Numbered from the stretch's first letter, positions 10,901-22,960 are shown. The stretch: 64,000 nt of DNA from Antedon mediterranea (GCF_964355755.1 NC_092674.1:29252001-29316000), one strand, 5' to 3'. Program-made: numbers and translations. The notes: generated from the letters alone by a model not told the origin.

Positions 10901-13900
10901 TATGTTAAGAAAATACTTCAATCATTACAAATTTCTTTGAGTTCTGTGAAAATGTGTCCTATTCCAGTAAAAAAAAACTTTTTTTATTTCGCAGAATAAC
11001 AATTTAAGCGCTGAGACTGAACGATATCGAAATCAAGTAAAAAGTTTGGAAGACGAGCGGAATAGTCTTCAAGCAAAATTGTTGGAACTTACAGAACAAG
11101 TTGATAAGCAAAAGGTAGTAACAGTATATACAAGTGCACACCAAAATACATGGTCCCTTTCCATGGTGAATCACTGTTTGTGTGATAACATTTGAGTTCA
11201 GACTCTAGTTTATTATATAACTTCTTTGGTAAAGCTAAATTCCATCTTCTTCTCTACAGGATGCTCTTTATCGAGCTGAAGAGGAGATTTCTTCTGGCAG
11301 AGAACAGAACAACAGATTGTGGACAATGGAAGAAGAGAATAACAAACGATGTGAAGACATCCAGGCACAGCTGGAGAATAAACTGATAGAGATTGCTGAC
11401 TTGCATCGAAATATTGAAAGTATAAGGGAGGAGTCTAAGAAAGATCTAATGGAAAAGGTTTGTATAGAGTATACAATAAATAGAATATGGCATTGCAGGT
11501 TGGTGGTTAACATACTTGCTTAGAATCCTGTGTTCAAATCCTGTCACAATACCAAAATTGTCCTCATGGCCAAAAATAGGACCACTACTGAAGCCTGACA
11601 CAAGAGTAGTATATAAAACTTTTTTGTTTATTTAATGCATGCATGTCAAAATTATAAGTATTTTTATATGATAGTATTTTTTTTTATAATTCTTTTTCAA
11701 GCTCTCTGTAATTTTGATTTTGTGCATTATAGGTGAATTCTTTAGAGAAAGATTTACAGCAGTCAGCACAAGACCAAGCCAGCGACTTAATTACAAAATA
11801 CCAAGATTTATTGCAGATGTACCAGAGACAAACCGAGGAAAAAGAGCAACAGAAGACTACCTTGGATAACCTTCTAGAGCATAGAACTCGGACAGAGGCA
11901 GGCTTAGCTGAGGCTCAAACAGAACTTACAAAATGCAACGTGGAAAGTGAACAGTTTAGACGCAATCTTGAAGAAAAAGAACAAGACTTTGAGATCTTGA
12001 AACAAGAGCGTGATCATTACTTTAATCTCTTGAAAGAAAGGAATGAAGAAGTGAGCAAGTTAAAAACACTAAATGATCAAATGAACATCCAGATGAAGGA
12101 AGGAGAGAAGCACTTTGAAGATTTTCGAAAACAGAATGAAAACTTGTCACAGTGGGTAGAGATGAACAGTAAAAAAACAAATGATGTACAGGAAGAGAAG
12201 GAACAACTCATAAAGTTGTTAGAGGAAAAGAATTTTAGTAATCAGGAGTTAAAAAGGACAAATGAAGATTTTAGAAAAAGGTTGAAAGCAAGTGATAAAA
12301 AACTGGGTTTGCTTAACAATGAGAATGAAGATTTGAAATTGACATTAGAAGAGAAAAATAAAGAAAATGATGATGCACTAAAAGAGAAGGAAAAAATGTT
12401 TATTGAGTTAAAAGAATCCAGATATGAGGTAATAACATTTACTAAATTGGAAATACTATTTGTGTATTTCCTCCCTGTGTGCTCACATTATGTGCACCAT
12501 ATGCTTTGTTCACTTCCATATGTTTTGAAAAATGCTTAAAGTACCTGTCACACCATACAGCCTAGACTTGCGGCAATGCCCAAGTCTGTAGTTATTGTCT
12601 TTTTCATGTTAGTCCACCTGTCGGCTTTTTAATTTTTGTCCAAACAAGCTCAATGTATGAGCTTCATATCAGTATCAGTTCATGTATGAAACGCCATATG
12701 TGCCAAATTTTTTATCTTTTTACTAATATTGAGTCAAAACTTTGTCTATAACCTAGACTACATACAGCATAATATTGAATCAGTAAAATAGTGAATATTT
12801 ATCATCCAATCAGGTTGCTTCTTTGACCGAGGAAACTGATAGACAGAAGTCAGAAATTAAAGTTATAAGTAAAAGAATCAACGAAGACAAGCAGAGGTAC
12901 AGAGCTAAGATTGTTGCTTTAGATAATGAGCTCAATGCTGTTCATAGCGCCCTCACAGCAAGCAAGTCCGCAGATGCAAAAGGCAAGTGCGTTTTCTTAT
13001 TGACACTGATTGTTAAAAGCAGTCTTGTAATCTATCTTTGTAAACTCCATTCTTCTATTCTCTTTTATACAGCAATGCAAATGGCTGAAAACATGCACCA
13101 GGATATGACATCAAAAAGGTCCCAGATCGACTCTCTGATAAGCAAGGTTCATTGGCTAGAGGAAAGTCTAGAGGCAGCACGCAATGTAAACTTTTATAAA
13201 TTGAAACACTCAAAAACTTAATTGTTCTCACAAATTCCTTTGAATTTTCTAAATTTTATTTTAAACTTTCTAGAAAAACCAGTATTTAGGCTGACTTCAA
13301 AGTTGACACATACTATTCTACTATTATTATTATTGTAAACTTGTTTTTAAATATCATTGATTTCAGGATAACAAAACGACAGAAGCAACCAAGGACAAGT
13401 ATCATTTACGATGTTCTAGGCTTGCTGAGGAGCTGGAGAAACTTGGCCTTGAGTTAGAAGAAGTAAGGCACCAACACAGCAAGCAGACAGCGTACGTCAC
13501 AAAACTAGAAATAGCCTTAGACAAGGTACTTTTACTTATTTTCACCTCTTGCTTTCAAAGTAATTTGGCTTTTACAGAGCAGCTTTCTTCTATCTAGCAT
13601 CTTCCTGGAAAGTTGTTTCATAACAAATTAATGGTAGATCTGTGAATTTCTTTAGGCCGCTTCACTGCATGCTGACGTGAAAACAGCAGCAGAAAACCAA
13701 GAACAAGAGATGACAAGAACCAAACTGAGATATAGCCTGGAAATAAAAGTATGTTTACTTTCCTAATTAGCTTTCCTTGGGAAGTATTTTCATGAATTAG
13801 ACACTTATTTCCAACCATGTTTTCATTGGCTCCTCATTACTAACTTACATTTGGATTATTATTGTGTTTCTAGGAGTTGCAACAAGCCTTAGAAGCCGTT

Positions 13901-15895
13901 ACAAAAACAAATAAATCTCTAAGCCAATCTTCTAAGAGAGATCCAGTAAAGGAATCTAGGACTAAAACATCAAGACCAACATCGGCCAGAATGGAAGAAT
14001 CAAAGAAGCCAGAAAGAAAAGTTGTAAAAAAATCAGACTTTTCTTCTAAGAAAGACAAAGTATGTCATGTTAACATGAACTATGTTTAATGAGACCAGGG
14101 AAGAGTGAGATTAAATCTGTTACTTCTTCACTATACTTTCTGAACCAATAACAGAATATTGTATACTAGTGCAATGCATTATAAATTATTCTTTCATTTT
14201 TATTAGAAGGTGGATAGCGACATGAATAGTGAACTGAGACAGCTGCTTGGCGAGATGAAGACGATGTTGTCAAATGGAATGGTAAACCAACAAAGAGAAC
14301 CTCCTAATACAAACCAGAGCAACTCACAACATAATGCTAGGTACTGTTCAACAGTTTTAAATTCTGTACCTTATAGCATTACACCATTCTGAACTTGGAT
14401 TAATCTGCCATTTATATACCTTGCTAAAGAGACATTTAGAGTCAATCTAGTCAAAGTAGAAAACATTAGGCTTAAACTCACAATCAGTATCAGTACATGT
14501 ATATATCTTTATTCATCCCTCATGGGGCAATTAACAAACGAAGGAAATGGATTACATCAGCTTACAATAAAAAGTACAAATTGGATTTGCCTACTTTCTG
14601 TGTAAAAATATATACAAATATATTTAAATACAATGTCAACAGGTTTATTGCTTGAACTCACCAATACACTTGTTATGTTTTAGTAATAGTTCAACTTCGA
14701 TTGATGAAAAATATACCAGGCCAAGCTCAAGAGGCTTGCCAACTGATAGATACCAGCAGACAAAGAATGAACCTATTCTTCGTTCAGCAACTCCACCAGA
14801 AAGACTAACCGGTATTATATTCGAATCAATATTTCACAACAGAGTCAACTTTATAAGCAATTTTCTTTTAAAAATGTGTGAAAAATTGTTAATAGGGTCA
14901 ACCAAGCATTTAACTTGTAACAGTCACCATCATAGAAATATTATAAAGCTCTGTCTAGACTATCAAACTAGTTTGACAAATATGGTAGTGATATGACATC
15001 ATCATGTCCATATATGGGCACATTACATTTTTTGTCACATAAAGTTTGATAGTGTAGACAGAGCTTTAACTACAGTACATTTACACTTCAATTTGAATTT
15101 CTTTTCAGATTTTAGCTCTCCATTACATGCATCATCACCATTCCACCACCCAGTAGATTCAACAACAGATGTCCACAGCCAGCCTAGGACAACCCAGCTA
15201 TCCCCTGTTGAGAAGCTACTGCTCCAACAGCCCAACAGGCAGACAACATTCCATCATAGGTCAGGGAAAAGCAGGGCTCAACGAAAGTATGATGGATACC
15301 ATGAGAAGGCTTACTGGGACAGTGATGAAACATCCACAAGCATAACCAACTCTGATACAGGTAACCTACTAAAAGCATGTAATAAAACAGGTTTAGACCT
15401 GCTTCTGAGTGGTACAAGTAACATATCTTTTAATATTTCTGCATGCTTGATATAATAAATGTTTAAATATATGATTGAAAATTATTGCAGAAATGCAGGC
15501 AAGAAATCAACAATATTCATTAAAGAAACTTGAAGAGCGTTTACAAAGTTTATCAAAGATTGGTGGGAATTTAAAAGATGGAAATGAAGGTATGTATAAT
15601 TACTACAATACAGTAACATCTGGAATTTTTTTGTTTTATATATTTCTGTAATTTTTGTTGTGCCAACATTTAATAAATTAAATCAAACATTTTATGAATC
15701 AGTACATCAAGTATTGATTTCTCATGTTGCAATGTTAAATGTTACATTTGGTAATTCAGATGTCATACACTATTTCTAATGTCCTTGAATGTGTTTATTA
15801 TAGCAATGGCGTCACTGATTCAAAACCAGGGATTGAAACTGAAACAATGTCGACAACATGAAATGCAATTAAAAACGAAGAAGGAGATTCGATGA
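7953..15895 (+). CDS. CCDC158: Coiled-coil domain-containing protein 158
   Basis: A 1283-residue, mostly coiled-coil protein. Its 22 coding exons all join in phase: 7953-8249, 8448-8524, 8892-9122, 9385-9451, 9695-9804, 9908-9998, 10154-10467, 10557-10667, 10785-10899, 10995-11114, 11260-11457, 11733-12428, 12814-12982, 13073-13185, 13367-13525, 13656-13748, 13874-14059, 14207-14340, 14684-14811, 15109-15360, 15491-15589, 15804-15895. An in-frame TAA just before the ATG supports the start. Identification rests on the distal part: MTSKRSQIDSLISKVHWLEE, KLEIALDKAALHAD, LRYSLEIKELQQ, ELRQLLGEMK, and the end LEERLQSLSK...AMASLIQNQGLKLKQC, all colinear with vertebrate CCDC158. Function is poorly known. 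Residues from about 900 to 1170 are low-complexity and Ser/Thr/Gln-rich between two coiled parts. One intron is GC-AG. Confidence 0.93.
11487..11600 (+). mobile_element. Degenerate tRNA-derived SINE fragment in CCDC158 intron
   Basis: GGTTGGTGGTTAACATACTT resembles a box A region and GTTCAAATCCTGTCAC a box B. A similar box B in reverse orientation lies at about 9605-9630. Too diverged to classify. Confidence 0.35.
12983..13072 (+). other. GC-AG intron in CCDC158
   Basis: Only a donor at 12983-12984 (AAAG/GCAAGT) keeps phase 1 into the acceptor at 13071-13072. The alternative GT at 12986 would shift the frame. GCAAGT after AG is the usual compensating context of GC donors. Confidence 0.75.
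14946..15066. mobile_element. MITE family 1, intact copy in CCDC158 intron
   Basis: A 121-bp element with termini AAGCTCTGTCTAGACTATCA and TTTGATAGTGTAGACAGAGC(TT) in inverted orientation, flanked by TA on both sides. A TA target site suggests a Tc1/mariner-type parent. The core reads GGTAGTGATATGACATCATC and repeats in the other copies. Confidence 0.85.
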
Positions 15896-16192
15896 CAAGC
15901 AAGAACGTTCAATTATAAATGTTTCCTGAAATTTAGTGAAAGAGGGAGTGGGGGGAGGGGAAGTAGTTCTAGTGGTGATGGTTTACACATAAATATTACA
16001 TAACACATTTATAAGTGCAGTTTAAATTTATTTCTCTACACTAAGCATTTTATACATACAGTATATACATTTCTGAGGAAAAGAGAAAAAGTCTAAACTA
16101 AATGTTAAAAATAGATGAGAAAACTTGCAATAAAGTCTATTAATCAAATTGATCCAAATTTAGTTTAGAACCGTAATCTTATGCTTGATATA

Positions 16193-16351
16193 GCTTGGTT
16201 CCTACTTGGATGCAATGCAATTAGGAGGTAGGCGCAATGCAAGTGAGTTGACCAATCACAAACGAGAGTTCAGTTGATCCATTGGGTTGTGATTGGTCAA
16301 ATTACTTATTACTAATTTGCATGTGTTGCATTTTAAGTGAGAACCAGGCTT
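16193..16351. mobile_element. MITE family 2, diverged copy
   Basis: Left end AGCTTGGTTCCTACTTGG and right end GTGAGAACCAGGCTT are inverted. Inside are ACCAATCACAA and TTGTGATTGGTCAA, as in the copies at 55-59.5 kb. Confidence 0.7.
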
Positions 16352-16689
16352 ATGCAGATGGCCTATTATAATTGTACAGTACTTACACTTAGCAGTATTA
16401 ATAATATTTAGTTTATAAATAATTAATATTGATTATAATCATAATATATTACCTATAAAATCTACTTGTTCTCTGTTCATTACATAGTTCAGGTAATTAT
16501 GTAGAAAACTACGTCTATGCAAACATTAATAAATCTTCCACAAACAGGAAATTTAAATATAAAAACAATATGATATTGAAACTATGCAATCTTTTACATT
16601 TCATTATGACCAGGCTGCTTTACTGATTTTTATCCAGAGACAAGACAAGTTTGCAAAACTGTACAGCATACAACTTTTTTTATAAATAA

Positions 16690-16990
16690 AATGATGTACT
16701 ATTTAATGATAATGTACTATTATAATGATGTACTATTTAATGATAATGTACTATATAATGATGTACTATATACTAGAGTAAAAGCAGTTCTTCCAAAAGT
16801 AAAGCATTGTATATAATTAACTTATTTTGGTAATTTACTTATAATTCTTACCTAAGTGGGGTTATATTAATTTTTTCAACTTATAGTTACAATGTTTAAA
16901 AAAATATAATGCACTTATACTAGAGTAAAAGCAGTTCTTCCAAAAGCAAAGCATTGTATATAATTAACTTATTTTGGTAATTTACTTTGT
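16690..16990. repeat. Local tandem repeats and a 70-bp direct duplication
   Basis: A TACTATTTAATGATAATG-type motif repeats over 16690-16772. The segment beginning ACTAGAGTAAAAGCAGTTCT occurs at 16773 and again at 16919, 146 bp apart, with one or two differences over about 70 bp. Confidence 0.75.
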
Positions 16991-17504
16991 ATGATTATTA
17001 CTATTGTTGGTTTCTATTTATTTTAAGTTATAATTTATAATTTTTCGATTAGAATATACATATTATTACGATATTGGTATCCGTATTCTATAATTATATA
17101 AGATATCTATGCAAGAATAAAGTTTAAAGAGCAACTCATTCACACATTTTAAACTCATTTCGTTATAATTTTGAAGCTTTTTATAGTAGGTAGCCCTACA
17201 GTTTTCTAATAAATAAAGTAATAATGAAAGTATACTGTCGTTGCTGGAAACTGTATTTTTCGTATTTACAATTTGATTTACAAAATGGACAGACATTTTC
17301 ATTTTCTATGATGTTTAAATTACACCACATTACTTGTTTTTTTTAACTTCTCATATGCAAATAACACATTGCGACTGTATTGCATTTTTATTCGTTTCTG
17401 ACCTTTCCTCCGTCGAAACACATGTCATTTTTACTATCAACCATAACATGGTCCAATTCAAAGTCGTACAGTAATCATACCTTGGTTTTTGTCATCAAAC
17501 AATC

Positions 17505-17587
17505 TAAAGCCTGTTTTCCAGTCGACGCTATCGTTATCATTTCAACTTGATCGTTTTCAAACGATTGTCGTCAAGAAAACAGGCTTA
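17505..17587. mobile_element. Small MITE with AAGCCTGTTTTC termini
   Basis: AAGCCTGTTTTC at the left and GAAAACAGGCTT at the right form perfect inverted termini around a roughly 60-bp interior that itself contains inverted CGTTTTCAAACG-like sequence. Only one copy was noticed here. Confidence 0.55.
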
Positions 17588-17720
17588 AATACAGTAAACT
17601 AAGTTTTGTGTTACATTGTCATAATTAATACGTGTAAATTAATTAAACAAGAAAGAGTTTTAAAGTTTAATAATGAGCAAGTTAGAGTGTAAAGAAATGA
17701 TAATGTTCAGTTCGTGTTTA

Positions 17721-18690
17721 TCATGGATATAGTCTTGTTTTCTCCAAATATAATGGATATGGTATCATCCATATTGTGAGTGTACAACTGCAGAGAGGTT
17801 CTGTTGGTTCTGTCACTACCCGGATGCTTGTATTCCCAGTTGCATGCCAATACATATTAGATACATCACATGTTAAAAGTTGTTGGTCATTTTCCTGACG
17901 AATCTCCCGGATGCAGTATTGATTCGAGTTGTTGTGCATCTCATCTTCCGTACCATTTCTCGACCACAAGTACTCGACATTCAGAAGACTCCCTGCAGTT
18001 ATAGCACAAATGAAGCAAATTAATTTTAATCGATTTTGGAATAATATGGAGAGTATTCGTAAAACATCTTTGCACAGGTTGTTTTGCACTTTCACACATA
18101 AACGAAATATCCGTGTCATTTGTCATAACAGTGTAAGTGTAACTTTGATTTACTGTTTTGAGAAAACGTGTATTACCGTTTCCAACATCGTATAAGTAGA
18201 GTCTCACCTGGTCTGAAAGTTCATCCTCACAAAATACATTCACTAAATCTCCAATACCTGCGGACATAGGTATCGGACCGCAGACTATGTTTGACATACA
18301 TTTTGGAAGAACGACCAAATTTGTAACGTGCATTGTATACAATCCAGAATCTGCCAGGGCAGCATCAGTTATTGTCAGTGTATTGGTTGTGTAATTATTA
18401 TACGTTTCTTTACATTGTTTTATCGACAAACTAAAACGATCTTGACGTAGACCCAGTACATTTGTATTAAATTTATATTGGTAATTCGAAAGCCACAAGT
18501 CAGTACAAAATACACGTATATACCAAAATAGAACGGATTTTTCTCCTGCTGAACAATCAGTACTACATCTCATGGTCACGTTCTCTTCTTCATAAACCGT
18601 GACATTATGCATTACAACATTCACATTACAGGTTACACGATGCAGAGCCGAAATCAAGAATAGCACCACTGACAATGCAAACAACGTCAT
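17721..18690 (-). pseudogene. Ig-receptor gene A, decayed (pseudogene)
   Basis: Same layout as its intact neighbours: signal peptide (MTLFALSVVLFLISALHRVT), then Ig-like domains 1 and 2. Three lesions separate it from them. First, a 27-bp in-frame deletion at about 18331 removes the DSGLYRC cysteine of Ig domain 1. Second, a net 38-bp deletion at about 18020 shifts the frame at the start of Ig domain 3, so the N-terminal frame ends at 17941 after 249 residues and the rest continues in another frame (17721-18119). Third, the lysine-bearing membrane segment is lost, ending ...IWMIPYPLYLEKTRLYP. It could only make a truncated soluble product. Domain 1 resembles gene B and domain 2 resembles gene C. 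Confidence 0.8.
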
Positions 18691-19539
18691 TATCTTCGAC
18701 TACTGTAGGTATATAACCGTTATAGTTACAAACAATGCTATGATGTTCATTTTTTTTTTAAAGTGAATCAAAACTTACTTTCTATTATAAGAACTGTACC
18801 ATTAGGTACAGTTGGGTTTGTTTGTTCGATAATATTGTTTGTCATGGATAATATAATTTGATCAGTGGCAATCAACCAATATTAAAATGAAACTACTACA
18901 ATAATTACAAAACTAACAATAATGTAGACTATACACGCAATATTGCCTATATATCATAATCATATATTGCATATTTTAATTTATCTAGTAATATTATTAA
19001 TCACGTTTTAAAAGTACTACTATACTATTACGTAATATTACGATACGCAAGAGTTTCTATATTATTAGTTTGTCTTACACGATATGATATCGATATTGTT
19101 ACTGGCATAACATTAAATTTAGAATTATTATAATAGCTACCGTTAACATTGGTTAAATATATGAAAAGTTTCTTAACTTAAAAATAAGAAAGAGTTTAAC
19201 TCCGAATAAAGATAATTTGATATAATCATTATTATCTTATTATTTAAAGCTCGTTGTAATATATACAACATATATAGGTTAAAATATAAGTATAATCATT
19301 CTACAGTATAAATGTGTACATACGTATATAGGCCTATTATGTCATTTATTTGTCAAAATTGTCGTCGTTCGTTAAAATTACCTTGTTTCTTCAAAGTAAT
19401 ATATTATCTACTACCAAACTGGTGTCATGCTGCTCTGGCAACCGATTAACCAAAGAGTAATACGTGTAACAACAGTGAGCAAGGTGGCAGAGTGTAAAGA
19501 AATGTTCAGTTCGTTTTTATCATGGATAGTCTTGTTTTC
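18691..19539. repeat. Intergenic; flank duplicated between genes A and B
   Basis: About 18700-19440 is nearly identical to about 20690-21740 upstream of gene B: same GTACCATTAGGTACAGTTGG, TATCTAGTAATATTATTAAT-type stretches and the AT-rich end near 19300. This shows A and B arose by tandem duplication of a ~2-kb unit. No gene is seen in it. Confidence 0.8.
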
Positions 19540-20664
19540 TTACAGTCTACCGTCATATATATCAACAACCTCTATCTGTGCATCCTCTGTGTTGTCAGTA
19601 CATTTGATGTTGTTACACCTCTTACATATCACAATGAGAACAGCTATCATTAAGAAGACTTTGATTATCAATGGTATCATCCATATTGAGAGTGAACAAC
19701 TGCAGAGAGGTTCTGTTGGTCCTGTCACTACTCGGATGCTTGTGTTCCCAGTTGCATGCCAATATTTATTAGATACATCACATGATAGAAGTTGTTGGTC
19801 ACCTTCCTGACGAATCTCCCGGATGCAGTATTGATTTGAGTTGTGCATCTCGTATGTGGTACCATTTCTTGACCACGAGAACTCGACATTCAGAATACTC
19901 CCTGTAGTTATAGCACAAATGAAGCATACTTTATCACCATCGTAGAATGGCGTGTTGTTTAGCGGCAGGACTTGGATCGATGCTGTTTCAATAACATGGA
20001 GAGTATTCGTAAAACATTTTTGCCCTCGTACACTCTCACACATAAACGAAATACTTGTGTCATTTGTCATTACAGTGTAAACGTATCTTAGTGTTTCTTG
20101 GTTTAAGGTTTTGAGAAAACGTGTATTACTGTTTTCAACATTGTACAAGTAGAGTTTCAACGGGTCTGTATGTTCATCTTCACAAAATACATTCACTAAA
20201 TCACCAATACCTGCGGACATAGGTATCGGACCACAGACTATGTTTGACGTACATTTTGGAAGAACGACCAAATTTGTAACGTGCATTGTGTAGTTTGCTT
20301 CTACAACTTGGCATCTATACAATCCAGAATCTTCCTGGGCAGCATCAGTTATTGTCAGTGTATTTGTTGTGTAATTATTGTAAGTTTCAGTACACTGTTT
20401 TACCGACAAACTAAAACGATCTTGACGTTGACCCAGTGCATTTTTGTTAAATTTATATTGGTAATCAGAAAGCCACAAGTCAGTGCAAAATACACGTAGA
20501 AACCAAAATAAAACGGATTTTTCTCCTGTTGAACAATCGGCACTGCATCTCATGGTCACGTTCTCTCCTTCATAAACCGTAACATTATTGGCATCTGCAG
20601 CATTCTCATAACATGTTACACAACGCAAGGCCGAAATCAAGTACAGCACGTACAATGCAAGCAT
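19540..20664 (-). CDS. Ig receptor gene B: three Ig domains, Lys-containing TM, short tail
   Basis: An intact 374-residue type I membrane protein in one exon. It has a signal peptide (MLALYVLYLISALRCVTC). V-type Ig domain 1 spans about 24-135 with MRC, a core Trp and DSGLYRC. Ig-like domain 2 spans about 136-235 and domain 3 about 236-320 (VCFICAI...YCIREIR...LLSCDVSN). The membrane segment is about 327-347, with Lys near 335 inside it. The 27-residue tail ends VVDIYDGRL. N-glycosylation sequons are frequent. The intramembrane Lys with no tail signalling motif is the design of activating immune receptors that partner an acidic adaptor; this is inference. I do not recognise a named family. The start is the first ATG, directly before the hydrophobic leader. 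Confidence 0.85.
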   Translation of the reverse strand: MLALYVLYLISALRCVTCYENAADANNVTVYEGENVTMRCSADCSTGEKSVLFWFLRVFCTDLWLSDYQYKFNKNALGQRQDRFSLSVKQCTETYNNYTTNTLTITDAAQEDSGLYRCQVVEANYTMHVTNLVVLPKCTSNIVCGPIPMSAGIGDLVNVFCEDEHTDPLKLYLYNVENSNTRFLKTLNQETLRYVYTVMTNDTSISFMCESVRGQKCFTNTLHVIETASIQVLPLNNTPFYDGDKVCFICAITTGSILNVEFSWSRNGTTYEMHNSNQYCIREIRQEGDQQLLSCDVSNKYWHATGNTSIRVVTGPTEPLCSCSLSIWMIPLIIKVFLMIAVLIVICKRCNNIKCTDNTEDAQIEVVDIYDGRL

Positions 20665-21844
20665 CCTGAATTTATCCGACTTGTAGAACCACTATTGTTT
20701 TAGTTACAAAAACTGCTATGATGTTCATTTTATTTCGAAAGTGAATCAAAACATACTTTCTATTATAGGAACTGTACCATTAGGTACAGTTGGGTTTGTT
20801 TGTTCGATAATATCGTTTGTTGGATAATATAATTTGATCAGTGGCAATCAACCAATATTAAAAATGAAACTACTACAATAATTACAAAACTAACAATAAT
20901 GTAGACTATACACGCAATATTGCGTAGGCATATCATAATCATATATTGCATATTTTAATTTATCTAGTAATATTATTAATCACGTTTTAAAAATACTACT
21001 ATACTATTAAGTAAAATTACGATACGCAAGAGTTTCTATATTATTAGTTTGTCTTACACGATATGATAACGATATTGTTACTGGCATAACATTAAATTTA
21101 GAATTATTATAATAGCTACCGTTAACATTGGTTAAATATATGAAAAGTTTCTTAACTTAAAAATGAGAAACAGTTTAACTCCGAATAAAGATACTTTGAT
21201 ATAATCATTATTATCTTATTATTTACGAGTGAGTGAGTGGCCGAGCGGTTACAGTGGAACCGTAATTACGTAGCCATAACATCGGCAGGGGTTCGAGGCT
21301 CCATGGTTCTGGTGGTAGAACGAATCTTCTCGGATAAGGACTATAAACCGTAGGTCCAGTGTACACATAGCTCGTGTGCACTTTAAAGAACCTAGTACAT
21401 CTTTCGAGACGAGTAGGGGGTTACCCCGGTGTATTAGTACATCACAGCCACTGGGCCCTCTGGGAGACCAGTCTTTGACTGAAGAGATTACCCAGTATAA
21501 ATATATATTTCAATCAATCAATTTCAATTCAATTTCAAGCTCGTTGTAATATATACATTATATATTGGTTAAAATATAAGTATAATCATTGTACAGTATA
21601 AATGTGTACATACGTATATAGGCCTAAACATAGGCCTATTATGTCATTTAGTTGTCAAAATTGTCGTCGTTCGTTAAAATTACCTTGTTTCTTCGAAGTA
21701 ATATATTATCTACAGTACTACCAAACTGGTGTCATGCTCTGGCAAACGATTAACAAAAGAGTGAATACGAGTAACAACGGTGAGCAAGGTGGCAGAGTGT
21801 AAAGAAATATTCAGCTCGTTTTTATCATGGATAGTCTGGTTTCC
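20665..21844. repeat. Intergenic; duplicated flank of genes A/B with later SINE
   Basis: Paralogous to 18691-19440, interrupted by the SINE at about 21229-21530. No gene is seen on either strand. Confidence 0.75.
21229..21530 (+). mobile_element. tRNA-derived SINE
   Basis: GAGTGGCCGAGCGGTTACAG is a tRNA-like box A and GGGTTCGAGGCTCC box B, as in Leu/Ser tRNAs. The non-tRNA body contains GGACTATAAACCGTAGGTCC and ends in CAATCAATCAATTTCAATTC. The paralogous site upstream of gene A reads straight through ...TTATTTAAAGCTCGTTGT..., so the SINE inserted after the duplication. A second copy lies at 40478-40748. Confidence 0.85.
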
Positions 21845-22960
21845 TTACAGTCTACCGTCATATATATCAACAACCTCTATCTGTGCATCCTCTGTGTTGT
21901 CAGTAGGTTTGATGTTGTTACACCTCTTACATATCACAATGAGAACAGCTATCATTAAAAAGACTTTGATTACCAATGGTATCATCCATATTGTGAGTGT
22001 ACAACTGGAGAGAGGTTCTGTTGGTTCTGTCAATACCCGGATGCTTGTGTTCCCAGTTGCATACCAATACGTATTAGATACATCACATGTTAAAACTTGT
22101 TGGTCATCTTCCTGACGAATCTCCCGGATGCAATATTGATTTGAGTTGTGCATCTCGTATGTGCTACCATTTCTCGACCACGAGTATTTGACATTCAGAA
22201 GACTCCCTGCAGTTATAGCACAAATGAAGCATATCTGGTCACCAGCGTAGAATGTAGTTCTATTGATCGGAACAACTTGAATCGATTTTGGAATAACATG
22301 GAGAGTGTTCGTAAAACATCTTTGCACAGGTTGTTTTCCACTTTCACACATAAACGAAATATCGGTGTCATTTGTCGTCACGGTGTAAGTGTAACTTTGA
22401 TTTGATGTTTTGAGAAAACGTGTATTACCGTTTCCAATATCGTATAAGTAGAGTCTAATCTCATCTGAAAGTTCATCCTCACAAAATACATTCACTAAAT
22501 CACCAATACCTGCGGACATGGGGATCGGATTGCAGACTATGTTTGATAGACATTTGGAAAGAATGACCAAATTCAATGTTAACAAAATCGTTGAGTTTGA
22601 AACTGTTATCATTCCACATTTATACCAACCAGAATCTACCTGGACAGCATCTGTTATTGTCAGTGTACTTGTTGTGTAATTATTATACGTTTCATTGCAT
22701 CGCTTTACCGATATATCAAAACGATCTTCTTGAGGCGAGTCCAATATATAATGGTTAAATTCATATCGGTGATCAGAAAGCCACACGTAAATGGAGCCTA
22801 TACGTAGATACCAAAGTAGAACGGTTTCTCCTGCTGAGCAATCTGAACTACATCTCATGGTAACGTTTTCTCCTTCATAAACCGTGACGTTATTCGTTTC
22901 AAAATGTATATGACATGTTACACAAACCAGGGCCAAAATCAAGTATAGCAACATAGACAT
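21845..22960 (-). CDS. Ig receptor gene C: three Ig domains, Lys-containing TM, short tail
   Basis: An intact 371-residue single-exon protein. It has a signal peptide (MSMLLYLILALVCVTC). Ig domain 1 has MRCSSDC and DSGWYKC. Domain 2 runs from about 132 (KCLSNIVCNPIP). Domain 3 has ICFICAITAGSLLNVKYSWS and LTCDVSN. The membrane segment is about 324-344 with Lys near 332, and the tail ends VVDIYDGRL as in gene B. Domain 1 is the most diverged in the cluster (RIGSIYVWLSDHRYEFN) whereas domains 2-3 match gene A, so ligand contact is likely to differ. No introns lie within the coding region. Confidence 0.85.
   Translation of the reverse strand: MSMLLYLILALVCVTCHIHFETNNVTVYEGENVTMRCSSDCSAGETVLLWYLRIGSIYVWLSDHRYEFNHYILDSPQEDRFDISVKRCNETYNNYTTSTLTITDAVQVDSGWYKCGMITVSNSTILLTLNLVILSKCLSNIVCNPIPMSAGIGDLVNVFCEDELSDEIRLYLYDIGNGNTRFLKTSNQSYTYTVTTNDTDISFMCESGKQPVQRCFTNTLHVIPKSIQVVPINRTTFYAGDQICFICAITAGSLLNVKYSWSRNGSTYEMHNSNQYCIREIRQEDDQQVLTCDVSNTYWYATGNTSIRVLTEPTEPLSSCTLTIWMIPLVIKVFLMIAVLIVICKRCNNIKPTDNTEDAQIEVVDIYDGRL

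Larger units (their letters stand above)
15896..17720. other. Intergenic, CCDC158 to Ig cluster
   Basis: No gene is seen. It holds a family-2 MITE (16193-16351), a block of TACTATTTAATGATAATG repeats (16690-16772), a 70-bp sequence present twice (16773-16842 and 16919-16989), and a small MITE (17505-17587). Confidence 0.6.

Noticed and set aside
19540-19620. YDGRL at the end of Lys-type tails as an ITIM
   Set aside because: Leu is at +4, not +3, and genes E and G end YDR, so the motif is not kept.
21229-21310. True tRNA gene
   Set aside because: Box A and B are present, but no complete cloverleaf or acceptor stem is visible, and the sequence continues into a SINE body also found at 40478.
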